A stretch of DNA of 12,351 nt from assembly GCA_030602675.1 (NCBI GenBank), contig JAUVZH010000037.1:1-12351 (forward strand). The letters are read 5' to 3'. Position numbers and translations under genes: made by a program. The DNA comes from Candidatus Heimdallarchaeota archaeon. Its GTDB lineage: Archaea; Asgardarchaeota; Heimdallarchaeia; JABLTI01. Position 1 is the first letter of the stretch. Every line of letters begins with the position of its first letter. The notes under the pieces are model-generated. The model was not told the origin of the DNA. It worked only from the letters and a program-made list of their open reading frames with translations, and ran no database searches. This document shows, piece by piece, positions 1 to 7,111 of this stretch.

Positions 1-226
1 CAATTTATTGTCGATAATTGTTAATTGTAACATTTTGTATAAAACTTGTGCTTATTTAACTATTATGTGTGTATCCTAAACTAATTAGGAATAAATACAA
101 TTTTTAGAATTATTTTTCTAATAGGTAATTTTAAATTAATGTACTTTACCTCACTGTGTTCGAACACAGAAAGTGTTTAAAAAGATTGATTAGTTAAAGA
201 ACCTACTGAAATTCGGAGGGCATAAA
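1..226. other. Intergenic leader upstream of icd
   Basis: No convincing coding sequence is seen. The stretch is very AT-rich and holds several inverted repeats: CCTAA/TTAGG at 75-79/85-89, AGGTAA/TTACCT at 123-128/146-151, and a perfect 16-bp palindrome at 154-169. A TATA-like box and a strong Shine-Dalgarno site then lead into the isocitrate dehydrogenase gene. A short minus-strand reading frame could begin at the CAT at 32-34 and run off the left edge, but it has only about 11 codons and no clear ribosome site, so it is not called. Confidence 0.6.
154..184 (+). promoter_or_regulatory. Palindromic operator candidate and TATA box of the icd-acn unit
   Basis: Bases 154-169 form the perfect palindrome CTGTGTTCGAACACAG. 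Six bases later comes GTTTAAAAAG (175-184), a good archaeal TATA-like box. Transcription would start about 25 bases downstream, near 205, giving a leader of about 20 bases that carries GGAGGG at 215-220, six bases before the ATG at 227. A dimeric regulator bound to the palindrome would abut the TFB recognition element, a position where it could either recruit or block the basal factors. The palindrome and spacing are seen; regulator binding is inferred. Confidence 0.5.
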
Positions 227-1528
227 ATGACCCCGTATGAAAAACTAACACCTCCTAAAAATGGTAAAAAAATAACAATAGATGATAAGGGCAAACTTGT
301 TGTTCCAGATAAACCAATAATTCCGTATATTACAGGGGATGGTCTTGGACCGGAAGTTGTAGAAGCTATGCGAGCAGTAGTTGATGCTGCTATAAAAAAA
401 GCCTATAAAGGTAAAAAAGAAATCATTTGGTTTGAAATCTTTGCTGGAGAAAAAGCTCGAGAGATTTATGCTGCAGATTACTCTGAAGAGCAATTGAAGA
501 AGATGGATCCAAAGAAAATTAGAGATCTCTTTTTACCAATTGATACATTAAAAGCAATTACAGAATATATTGTAGCAATAAAAGGACCTCTAACGACACC
601 AATTGGTGGTGGTTTTAGAAGTTTAAATGTAGCAATTCGACAAAGATTAGACCTTTATTCATGTGTTAGACCTGCGAAACATATCAAAGGTGTACCTTCA
701 CCTGTGAAGCATCCTGAAAAGGTTGATATGGTAATCTTTAGAGAAAACATAGAAGATGTATATTCAGGAATTGAATTCGAACCTGAATCTGCAGATGCTA
801 TAAAACTCATTAAATTCATGAATGATGAATTAGGAACAAATGTCCTTATGGAATCTGGTATAGGCATTAAACCAATGTCTTGGGCAAATACTTCCAGATT
901 AGTCAGAATGGCTATTAACTATGCTTTTGAGAAAAATTTCAAATCAGTTACTTTAGTTCATAAAGGTAACATCATGAAATTTACAGAAGGTAAATTCAAA
1001 GATTGGGGTTATCAATTAGCTGCTGAAGAATTTCCTAATACTGTAATAAGTGAAAAAGATTTGTGGGATAACCATGATGGTAAACTTCCTGAAGGTAAAA
1101 TCCTCATCAAAGATAGAATTGCTGACTCAATGTTCCAACAAATACTATTACGACCAGATGAGTATGATGTTCTTGCTCTGCCAAATCTAAATGGTGATTA
1201 TATTAGTGATGCACTAGCAGCCCAAATAGGCGGCTTAGGTTTTGCACCAGGAGCCAATATAGGTGATAAAGCTGCTGTTTTTGAAGCGACTCATGGTACT
1301 GCACCAAAACATGCTGGTAAGAATAAGGTAAACCCAGGATCAGTTATTTTCTCAGCTGTAATGATGTTGGATTACATGGGTTGGGTCGAAGCTGCTGAAT
1401 TGATAAATAAAGCAATAGAGAAAACAGTCTTACAAAAGAAAGTTACCTATGATATAGCAAGACAACTAAAAGATGTAAAACCAATAGGAACTTCTGATTT
1501 TGCTGAAGCAATAATATCCAATATGTAA
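227..1528 (+). CDS. icd: Isocitrate dehydrogenase, NADP-type
   Basis: This enzyme interconverts isocitrate and 2-oxoglutarate + CO2 with NADP(H) and divalent metal in the cytoplasm. The 433-residue protein aligns closely by eye with the E. coli-type enzyme. The substrate loop RSLNVAIR is at 131-138, with further substrate residues R148, R172 and Y179, catalytic K246 in VHKGNIMK, and metal aspartates D300, D324 and D328 (NGDYISDA). For cofactor choice, HGTAPK places Lys at 361, where E. coli has Lys344, and Y408/R412 match Tyr391/Arg395; these are NADP-type residues. The usual next tyrosine (E. coli Tyr345) is His362 here. Compared with E. coli there is an insertion of about 15 residues around 82-100. 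The ATG is six bases after GGAGGG. The aconitase gene follows after 30 bases, so the two are probably co-transcribed. Confidence 0.97.
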   Translation: MTPYEKLTPPKNGKKITIDDKGKLVVPDKPIIPYITGDGLGPEVVEAMRAVVDAAIKKAYKGKKEIIWFEIFAGEKAREIYAADYSEEQLKKMDPKKIRDLFLPIDTLKAITEYIVAIKGPLTTPIGGGFRSLNVAIRQRLDLYSCVRPAKHIKGVPSPVKHPEKVDMVIFRENIEDVYSGIEFEPESADAIKLIKFMNDELGTNVLMESGIGIKPMSWANTSRLVRMAINYAFEKNFKSVTLVHKGNIMKFTEGKFKDWGYQLAAEEFPNTVISEKDLWDNHDGKLPEGKILIKDRIADSMFQQILLRPDEYDVLALPNLNGDYISDALAAQIGGLGFAPGANIGDKAAVFEATHGTAPKHAGKNKVNPGSVIFSAVMMLDYMGWVEAAELINKAIEKTVLQKKVTYDIARQLKDVKPIGTSDFAEAIISNM

Positions 1529-1558
1529 AACTTTGTTACAGCATGAAGGTATAGAGAA

Positions 1559-3631
1559 ATGACTGGTAAAAATATAGTACAAAAAATACTGGAAGAACAT
1601 GATATATCAGAAAAACCAATTCTCGAATATAATCATGGAGATCCAATCTTTGTAAAAGTTGATCAATGTATAACCCAAGATGCAACAGGAACAATGGCTT
1701 GGTTGGAATTTGAAGCGATAAACATTCCCGAAGTAACTGTTCCTTTAGTTGTTTCTTACATCGATCACAACATGTTGCAAACTGATTTTCGAAATGCTGA
1801 TGATCATCAATTTTTGCAAACAATTGCTGCAAAAAAGGGAGCTATTATGTCTCGACCTGGAAATGGCATTATACATCAAGTTCATCTCGAGAATTTTGCT
1901 GCTCCAGGTAAAATACTGTTGGGAACAGACTCACATACTCCTACTGCTGGAGGTGTAGGTTCAATGGCTATTGGTGTTGGAGGATTAGTTGTAGCTAGTG
2001 CTATTGCTGGTGAACTTTTTGAGCTGAAATTACCAAAAATAATCAAAGTTCAACTTACTGGCAAACTAAATCGTCCATGGGTAACTGCTATGGATGTAAT
2101 ATTGGAACTAATTAAAATTAAGGGAGTCAGTGGAGGACTCAAAACTATCTTTGAATATTCTGGTCCAGGAGTAAAAGATTTAACTGCACCTGAGAGGGCT
2201 ACAATAACTAACATGGGTGCTGAATTGGGGGCAACAACATCAATCTTTCCTAGTGATGAACATACAAAACACTTCTTGAAAGCACAAGATAGAGAAAACG
2301 ATTACAGTCCATTAGAAGCAGATGAAGATGCTCTATATGATGAAATCATAGATATTAATCTGTCTAAAATAGAACCAAATGTAGCATTACCACATAGCCC
2401 AGGGTCAGTAATTAAGATAAGAGAATTAGTTGAGAAAACACCAATCGATAAAATACTAGAAAACATGCCAGAAAAAGTTCATAATGAAATCAAAGAACAC
2501 GTTAGTCGTTTGTATGACCGAGATTTACAAATAGATCAAGTTTGTATTGGTAGTTGTACGAATTCCTCTTATTTAGCACTGGCAAGTGTAGCATCTATTG
2601 TTAAAGGACAGGTAATAGCTTCAAATATTAGCATGACTGTTTCACCTGGTTCAAAGAATGTCTTTACACAAATAGCTCAAGATGGATTATTAACTGATAT
2701 TATATCTTCTGGAGCCAGACTACTAGAAAGCGGGTGTGGTCCTTGCATTGGCATGGGTCAAACTCCTCCAACAAATGGTCTGACAGTTAGAACTTTCAAT
2801 AGGAATTTCTACGGTAGAACTGGTGAAAAAAGCGCTGGATCATTCCTATTAAGCCCAACATCTGCAGCACTTATTGCACTAAAAGGACGATTTGTAGATC
2901 CACTAAAAGAAAAAGAGATTAAACCAGAAATTTTCTCTGAACCAGAAAAATTCGTTACTACGAAAAATATGTTTATTTTTCCAGAAAAGGATCAAAAGAA
3001 AAGATCTGAAATACAAATCATCAAAGGACCTAACATTAAAGATTGCCCAATAAACGAACCACTACCAAAGGAAATCAAAGGAACAGTTTTGTTAAAAACA
3101 AAAGATGATATCACAACAGGTGATATTATGATGGCTGGATCTAAAGTACTGCCATTAAGATCAAACATACCTGCAATAGCAGATTTTGTATTTAATCCTG
3201 TTGATGATACTTTTGTTAAAAGAGCTAAGGAATATAATCCAAATAACAAGAGACGTGTTTTCTTCATTGTTGGTGGCAATAACTATGGTCAGGGCTCAAG
3301 CAGAGAACATGCAGCAATTGCACCTATGTGGCTTGGTCTTGGAGTAGTAATTGCTAAAAGCATCGCAAGAATTCATAGAGATAATTTAATTCAATGGGGA
3401 ATGTTACCATTGGAATTTGTAGATCCAAAGAATTATGACAAAATTGACCAATCTGATGACTTACTAATAATGAAGCTAGATAGTCTAAAAGAAGGAGTAT
3501 CTGAAATAGAAATTAAAAATCAAACAACAGATTTCTCCTTTAAAACACAAATAAATCTATCTGCAAATGAGATTGAAATGCTTCGTAAAGGTGGAGCATT
3601 GCCTTTAGTAAAATCTAAGGTATCTAAGTAA
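1559..3631 (+). CDS. acn: Aconitate hydratase (aconitase)
   Basis: A [4Fe-4S] enzyme that isomerises citrate and isocitrate via cis-aconitate. The single 690-residue chain carries both the large catalytic part and the swivel domain. The three cluster ligands are C333 (GSCTNS), C393 and C396 (SGCGPCIGMG). An N-terminal signature, GTDSHTPTAGGVG, is at 122-134. The swivel domain (about 500-690) contains NNYGQGSSREHAA at 574-586, with the catalytic serine region, and IHRDNLIQWGMLPLEF. The length fits the shorter aconitase subfamily of bacteria and archaea rather than the roughly 900-residue AcnA. The fused swivel and gene partners argue against a 3-isopropylmalate dehydratase large subunit, whose swivel is a separate protein. 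The ATG lies eight bases after AAGGT (1546-1550). It links icd upstream to citrate lyase downstream through citrate. Confidence 0.96.
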   Translation: MTGKNIVQKILEEHDISEKPILEYNHGDPIFVKVDQCITQDATGTMAWLEFEAINIPEVTVPLVVSYIDHNMLQTDFRNADDHQFLQTIAAKKGAIMSRPGNGIIHQVHLENFAAPGKILLGTDSHTPTAGGVGSMAIGVGGLVVASAIAGELFELKLPKIIKVQLTGKLNRPWVTAMDVILELIKIKGVSGGLKTIFEYSGPGVKDLTAPERATITNMGAELGATTSIFPSDEHTKHFLKAQDRENDYSPLEADEDALYDEIIDINLSKIEPNVALPHSPGSVIKIRELVEKTPIDKILENMPEKVHNEIKEHVSRLYDRDLQIDQVCIGSCTNSSYLALASVASIVKGQVIASNISMTVSPGSKNVFTQIAQDGLLTDIISSGARLLESGCGPCIGMGQTPPTNGLTVRTFNRNFYGRTGEKSAGSFLLSPTSAALIALKGRFVDPLKEKEIKPEIFSEPEKFVTTKNMFIFPEKDQKKRSEIQIIKGPNIKDCPINEPLPKEIKGTVLLKTKDDITTGDIMMAGSKVLPLRSNIPAIADFVFNPVDDTFVKRAKEYNPNNKRRVFFIVGGNNYGQGSSREHAAIAPMWLGLGVVIAKSIARIHRDNLIQWGMLPLEFVDPKNYDKIDQSDDLLIMKLDSLKEGVSEIEIKNQTTDFSFKTQINLSANEIEMLRKGGALPLVKSKVSK

Positions 3632-3634
3632 AAT

Positions 3635-3685
3635 GAGACCGATTGTCTCTGAAAATGCTAAAGTGTTAAATCCACTTGGCATTTT
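3635..3685 (+). terminator. Hairpin structures in the acn-citD gap
   Basis: Just after the aconitase stop is a small hairpin, GAGAC/GTCTC (3635-3639/3645-3649). A longer one follows: AAAATGC (3652-3658) pairs with GCATTTT (3679-3685), and inside it AAGTG (3661-3665) pairs with CACTT (3673-3677), giving a 12-bp stem with a small internal loop. The following bases are moderately T-rich but lack a clean T-run. It could be a partial terminator, an RNA-processing or stability element, or an operator palindrome separating icd-acn from the citrate lyase genes. Confidence 0.45.
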
Positions 3686-3744
3686 ATACATTTTAGATTA
3701 AAGTAATATAAAGTTAATTTGAATTTAATTCGAGGTAAAAAAAA
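3686..3744 (+). promoter_or_regulatory. Candidate internal promoter before citD
   Basis: The short AT-rich stretch after the hairpin contains TTTTAGATTAAAG (3690-3702) and TAATATAAA (3704-3712), either of which could act as a TATA box. The first would start transcription near 3722, ahead of the ribosome site CGAGGT (3731-3736) and the citD ATG at 3745. With the preceding hairpin, this suggests that citDEFX may be transcribed partly independently of icd-acn. Evidence is composition and spacing only. Confidence 0.3.
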
Positions 3745-4014
3745 ATGAAAATAGTAAGAACTGCACAAGCAGGTACTCTTGAATCTCAAGATGTCCTTAT
3801 TACAGTTCAAAAAGGAAAACCAAATACTGGATTGGTAATTGAATTAGATAGTCCTTCTGCTGTTCAATATGGTTCAAAAATACAATCCGAAATTGAAACT
3901 ATTGTTATGGAATTTAAGATTGAAGATGTTCATATCAAAGCTATTGACAAGGGTGCATTAGGATTTACAATAAAAGCCAGGACAGAAGTGGCTCTTAAAA
4001 GAGCTTGTGAGTGA
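3745..4014 (+). CDS. citD: Citrate lyase acyl carrier protein (gamma subunit)
   Basis: Small carrier subunit of the citrate lyase complex. It bears the phosphoribosyl-dephospho-CoA arm on a serine, and acetyl and citryl groups ride on that arm between the alpha and beta subunits. The N-terminal signature AGTLES(Q)D is present, with the acceptor serine at residue 14, the same position as in E. coli and Klebsiella CitD. The C-terminal part (DKGALGFTIKARTEVALKRA) matches the family's DKGALD-(I/L)-RAR-E-A pattern. At 89 residues it is slightly shorter than typical bacterial CitD (about 97), ending soon after the last helix. The ATG is eight bases after CGAGGT. citE follows after 22 bases, as in bacterial citDEF operons. 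Confidence 0.95.
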   Translation: MKIVRTAQAGTLESQDVLITVQKGKPNTGLVIELDSPSAVQYGSKIQSEIETIVMEFKIEDVHIKAIDKGALGFTIKARTEVALKRACE

Positions 4015-4036
4015 TGAATAAGGTAGGTTAAGGCTA

Positions 4037-4963
4037 TTGGCAAATAAGAAAACTGATTTCAATTTCATCAAAAAAACTGTCGAAGATGTTACTAAAATAC
4101 GAAGAACAAGACTTTACATCCCTGGTAATAATCCGGCCATGATTAGAAATTCCCCACTATTTGGTGCTGACCAAATCATTTTTGATCTTGAGGATGGTGT
4201 TGCTGTAAACCAAAAGGATGCAGCTCGTATTTTAGTTAGAAATGCTCTGAAAGAATTAGATTTTGGAGACACAGAAGTTACAGTTAGGATAAATAGTGTT
4301 GATACAGAGTTTTTTGAGAAAGATATTAACGAAATAATTCCAGCTAAACCATATGCAATTGTTTTTCCAAAAGCTGAAGATGAAAAACAATTACTAGATG
4401 TTTGCAATCAAATGGGAGTAGTAGAAGAAGAAAATAACATACCAATTGGTTCTATAAAAGTAACACCAATTATTGAATCTGCTTGGGGAATATTACGAGC
4501 AGAAAATATTGCAATTGCATGTGATCGATTAGTAGGAATTAGTCCTGGTGGTGAAGATTTAACAGCTGATCTTGGAGCTATAAGAACCCTTGAAGGAGAA
4601 GAATTACTTTACATAAGATCAAAACTAGTTTTAGCAGCTAGAGCTGCTGGAATTCAAGTATTTGATACTGTTTATACAAATATACGAGATACTGAAGGAT
4701 TGTATAATCAGACAAAAAGAATCGTTCGTATGGGATTTGATGGTAAAGCATGTATTCATCCATGTCAAATAGAACCTATTCATAGAGCATTTATGCCTTC
4801 TGAAAGAGAAATAGAGCGCGCTGAAAGAATTGTAGAAGCTTACACAATGGCTCAAAAAGAAGGTGTTGGAGTTATTTGTGTAGACAATCGAATGATTGAT
4901 GTTCCTGTTGTAAAACAATCAGAAAGAATACTAAAACGAGCGGAAGCTGCAAAGAAAAGGTGA
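4037..4963 (+). CDS. citE: Citrate lyase beta subunit (citryl-ACP lyase)
   Basis: CitE cleaves citryl-CitD to oxaloacetate and acetyl-CitD. The protein (308 residues) is a complete HpcH/HpaI/CitE-type TIM barrel: RLYIPGNNPAM at 25-35, FDLEDGV at 49-55, R84 in VRIN, E147 in PIIESAWG, GISPGGEDLTADLG at 167-180 with metal-binding acidic residues, and IHPCQIEPI near 240-248. Its place between CitD and CitF separates it from stand-alone CitE-like proteins such as malyl-CoA lyases or citramalyl-CoA lyases. The start is TTG; the first ATG (M35) lies inside the conserved PGNNPAM motif, so it cannot be the start. GGTAGG at 4022-4027 can serve as ribosome site. About 18 residues precede the conserved region, slightly more than in bacterial homologues. 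Its stop lies 14 bases before the preferred citF start. Confidence 0.95.
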   Translation: MANKKTDFNFIKKTVEDVTKIRRTRLYIPGNNPAMIRNSPLFGADQIIFDLEDGVAVNQKDAARILVRNALKELDFGDTEVTVRINSVDTEFFEKDINEIIPAKPYAIVFPKAEDEKQLLDVCNQMGVVEEENNIPIGSIKVTPIIESAWGILRAENIAIACDRLVGISPGGEDLTADLGAIRTLEGEELLYIRSKLVLAARAAGIQVFDTVYTNIRDTEGLYNQTKRIVRMGFDGKACIHPCQIEPIHRAFMPSEREIERAERIVEAYTMAQKEGVGVICVDNRMIDVPVVKQSERILKRAEAAKKR

Positions 4964-4977
4964 CAAGAGGGATAACA

Positions 4978-6531
4978 ATGGAATATGTAGAAAATATTAT
5001 TGGAAGAAAAATACCAAAAGAAGTCAACGGAAGAAAATTACGACCCTTTAGGGGTATTGGTATGGAACCTATCCCTGATCGTAAAACGGCAACAAAAATT
5101 AGACGTAGATTGCCTGGTGAAAAGAAGCTTCTAAAGTCAATTGAAGAAGCAATCATTAAATCTGGATTAAAGGATGGTATGACTATTAGTTTTCACCATC
5201 ATTTTCGTGGTGGAGACAAATTAATGAACATGATATTCAAGCAAATTGCTGAAATGGGAATAAAAAATCTAACATTAGCTCCATCTTCTATTCATCCTGT
5301 TCATGCTCCATTAGTGAAATATATCGAGGAAGGTATTATTACAAACATCCAATGTGGTGTTACAGGCCCAGTTGGAGATGCAATTTCACGAGGGAAACTA
5401 AAAGGACTATTAATTGTAAGAAGTCATGGTGGTCGAGCAAGAGCAGTTGAAGATGGTGATTGTCGTATTGATGTTTGTTTTATAGGTGCTCCAACTGCTG
5501 ATGAATTTGGTAATTTGAATGGTGTGGAAGGTAAACAAGCTTGTGGACCACTTGGTTATATGGTTCCAGATGCACAGTATGCTGATATGGTTATTGCAGT
5601 AACAAACAATCTAGTTCCCTTTCCTTGTAGCAACATTAGCATTAACCAAAACCATGTTGATTATGTAGTACATATCAAAAATCCAATTGGTGATCCTGCT
5701 GGAATTGTTTCGGGAACTACTAGAATAACTCGTGATCCTATTCGAATCAAAATAGCTAGAAACTGTGTGAAAGTTATTGAAGCTTCTGGATTATTGAAGA
5801 AAGGATTTTCATTCCAGAGCGGAGCAGGAGGAATCTCTTTAGCTGTAACACAATTTCTTGGCGAACGTATGCGGGAAAAAGAGATACAAGGATCCTTCGG
5901 CATGGGAGGATCAACATCTGCCTTAGTTCAATTATTGGAAGAAGGTCTTTTCAAAAGAATTCTTGATGTTCAAGCATTTGATAGAGAAGCAATTCGTTCA
6001 TTAAAAGATAATTCTAGTCATATAGAAATTGGTGCTTCTCAATACGCAAACATTCACAGTAGTGGTGCAGCAGTTAATGTTTTAGATACTGTAGTTCTTG
6101 GAGCTACTGAGGTAGATATAGATTTCAACGTCAATGTTGTAACTGAATCAGATGGAAGAATTCTTCATGGAATAGGTGGTCATCAAGATACTTCAGAAGG
6201 AGCAAAGTTATCTATTATTGCTATTCCATTACTTAGAGGAAGAAATCCAGTAATTGTTGATCGTGTTACTACAGTAACTACTCCTGGGATGAACATAAAT
6301 GTCATTGTTACAGATTATGGTATTGCTTTAAATCCTAAGAGTCCCTATTATCGCAGGCTTAAAAGAAAAAAAACCATTCAGTATAAAACAATTAAAGAGT
6401 TGAGAGATATTGCATATAAACTGGTTGGTGGACCCCCCGATCCGATACCATTTAAAGATCGTATTGTAGCAATAATTGAACATCGAGATGGAACTGTTTT
6501 AGATGTAGTAAGACAAGCGAAGGATAAGTAA
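4978..6531 (+). CDS. citF: Citrate lyase alpha subunit (acetyl-ACP:citrate transferase)
   Basis: CitF swaps citrate for acetate on the CitD arm, forming citryl-CitD and releasing acetate. The 517-residue protein follows E. coli CitF (about 510) almost end to end: DGMTISFHHHFRGGD (about 66-80), NLTLAPSSIHPVHAPLV (97-113), SHGGRARAVEDGD (149-161), DEFGNLNG (175-182), FSFQSGAGGISLAVTQFL (278-294), GIGGHQDTSEGAKLSII (398-414) and VTDYGIALNP (444-453). It belongs to the CoA-transferase fold. I chose the ATG at 4978 because GAGGG (4967-4971) sits six bases upstream. An upstream in-frame GTG at 4960 overlaps the citE stop and would add six residues, but would leave this ribosome site inside the gene. 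Confidence 0.95.
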   Translation: MEYVENIIGRKIPKEVNGRKLRPFRGIGMEPIPDRKTATKIRRRLPGEKKLLKSIEEAIIKSGLKDGMTISFHHHFRGGDKLMNMIFKQIAEMGIKNLTLAPSSIHPVHAPLVKYIEEGIITNIQCGVTGPVGDAISRGKLKGLLIVRSHGGRARAVEDGDCRIDVCFIGAPTADEFGNLNGVEGKQACGPLGYMVPDAQYADMVIAVTNNLVPFPCSNISINQNHVDYVVHIKNPIGDPAGIVSGTTRITRDPIRIKIARNCVKVIEASGLLKKGFSFQSGAGGISLAVTQFLGERMREKEIQGSFGMGGSTSALVQLLEEGLFKRILDVQAFDREAIRSLKDNSSHIEIGASQYANIHSSGAAVNVLDTVVLGATEVDIDFNVNVVTESDGRILHGIGGHQDTSEGAKLSIIAIPLLRGRNPVIVDRVTTVTTPGMNINVIVTDYGIALNPKSPYYRRLKRKKTIQYKTIKELRDIAYKLVGGPPDPIPFKDRIVAIIEHRDGTVLDVVRQAKDK

Positions 6532-6557
6532 TTGTTAGAGGATTTCTCTTCTAACAA
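6532..6557 (+). promoter_or_regulatory. Strong hairpin between citF and citX
   Basis: Directly after the citF stop, TTGTTAGA (6532-6539) pairs perfectly with TCTAACAA (6550-6557). The stem continues inward with one G-U wobble, a G-C and an A-T pair, closing on a TTTC loop, for 11 bp in all. It is not followed by a T-run, so a simple terminator is unlikely. It could be a processing or stability element that lowers citX expression relative to citDEF, since CitX is needed only in catalytic amounts. Confidence 0.5.
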
Positions 6558-6577
6558 ACTTTCATAATCCAAAATAC

Positions 6578-7111
6578 ATGAAAATTCAAGGTGACAAAGT
6601 ATTGAGTAATTTAGACAAAATCCGTTTAGAAATTCTCGATGCTAAAGAAAAGAGATGGTTAAAGCAAAAAGCGCTTGTATCTAAATCAAAATTGAATCTT
6701 ATTTCTTTCAAATTTAACATTCCTTCTTGGCCCAAAAAATCGTCAACAATCAATAGGACTTTCAAAATAGCTCTAAGAGATTTTCATTTATTTCTTGATA
6801 AAAAGAGAGTTAATTATAAAACTGAAAATTCATCTGATACACTATTGGGACCTGAAACTTTTCTGCTTTCAAGTGTAGATACTCAAGAACTGAAGAATTT
6901 AGCGATAGATTTCGAAGAAACTCATCATATAGGTCGATTGCTAGATTTAGATGTAATAAATACTAATGGTGAAGCATTAGAAAGAAAAACAAAACGTCAA
7001 TGCTACTTATGTGGTGAAATAGCAATCACTTGCATGAGAAACTTAACGCATTCTCCCGAAGAATTACGAGAGTATTTTGATCATAAAATAAGAGAATATC
7101 TCAAGAGCTAA
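6578..7111 (+). CDS. citX: CitX, apo-citrate lyase phosphoribosyl-dephospho-CoA transferase (holo-ACP synthase)
   Basis: Transfers the phosphoribosyl-dephospho-CoA group from its triphosphate precursor to the CitD serine, activating citrate lyase. Family hallmarks are present: SSTINRTFKIAL (55-66), LLGPETFLL (89-97), GRLLDLDV followed by NGEALER (119-136), and a C-terminal C142-x2-C145 with R-QCYLC, C152 and H158 matching the bacterial pattern RRCLLC...C.R...H. Length (177) is normal. The start is uncertain. The ATG used here has no ribosome site, whereas an in-frame TTG at 6602 lies six bases after GGTGAC (6590-6595), the ribosome-site type used by several genes here, and would still keep the conserved core. 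The gene ends tail to tail with the next gene, overlapping it by four bases. Confidence 0.9.
   Translation: MKIQGDKVLSNLDKIRLEILDAKEKRWLKQKALVSKSKLNLISFKFNIPSWPKKSSTINRTFKIALRDFHLFLDKKRVNYKTENSSDTLLGPETFLLSSVDTQELKNLAIDFEETHHIGRLLDLDVINTNGEALERKTKRQCYLCGEIAITCMRNLTHSPEELREYFDHKIREYLKS

Noticed and set aside
1..34. Possible divergent minus-strand gene starting at the CAT at 32-34 and leaving the window
   Set aside because: Only about 11 codons are visible, with no ribosome site and no recognisable residues.
75..89. CCTAA-5-TTAGG repeat as a second copy of the operator at 8418-8433
   Set aside because: Only the TATCCTAA part is shared, the half-site orientation and spacing differ, and such short repeats are common in AT-rich DNA.
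4960..4977. GTG start for citF overlapping the citE stop
   Set aside because: The ATG at 4978 has GAGGG six bases upstream, and the six extra residues are not part of the conserved protein.
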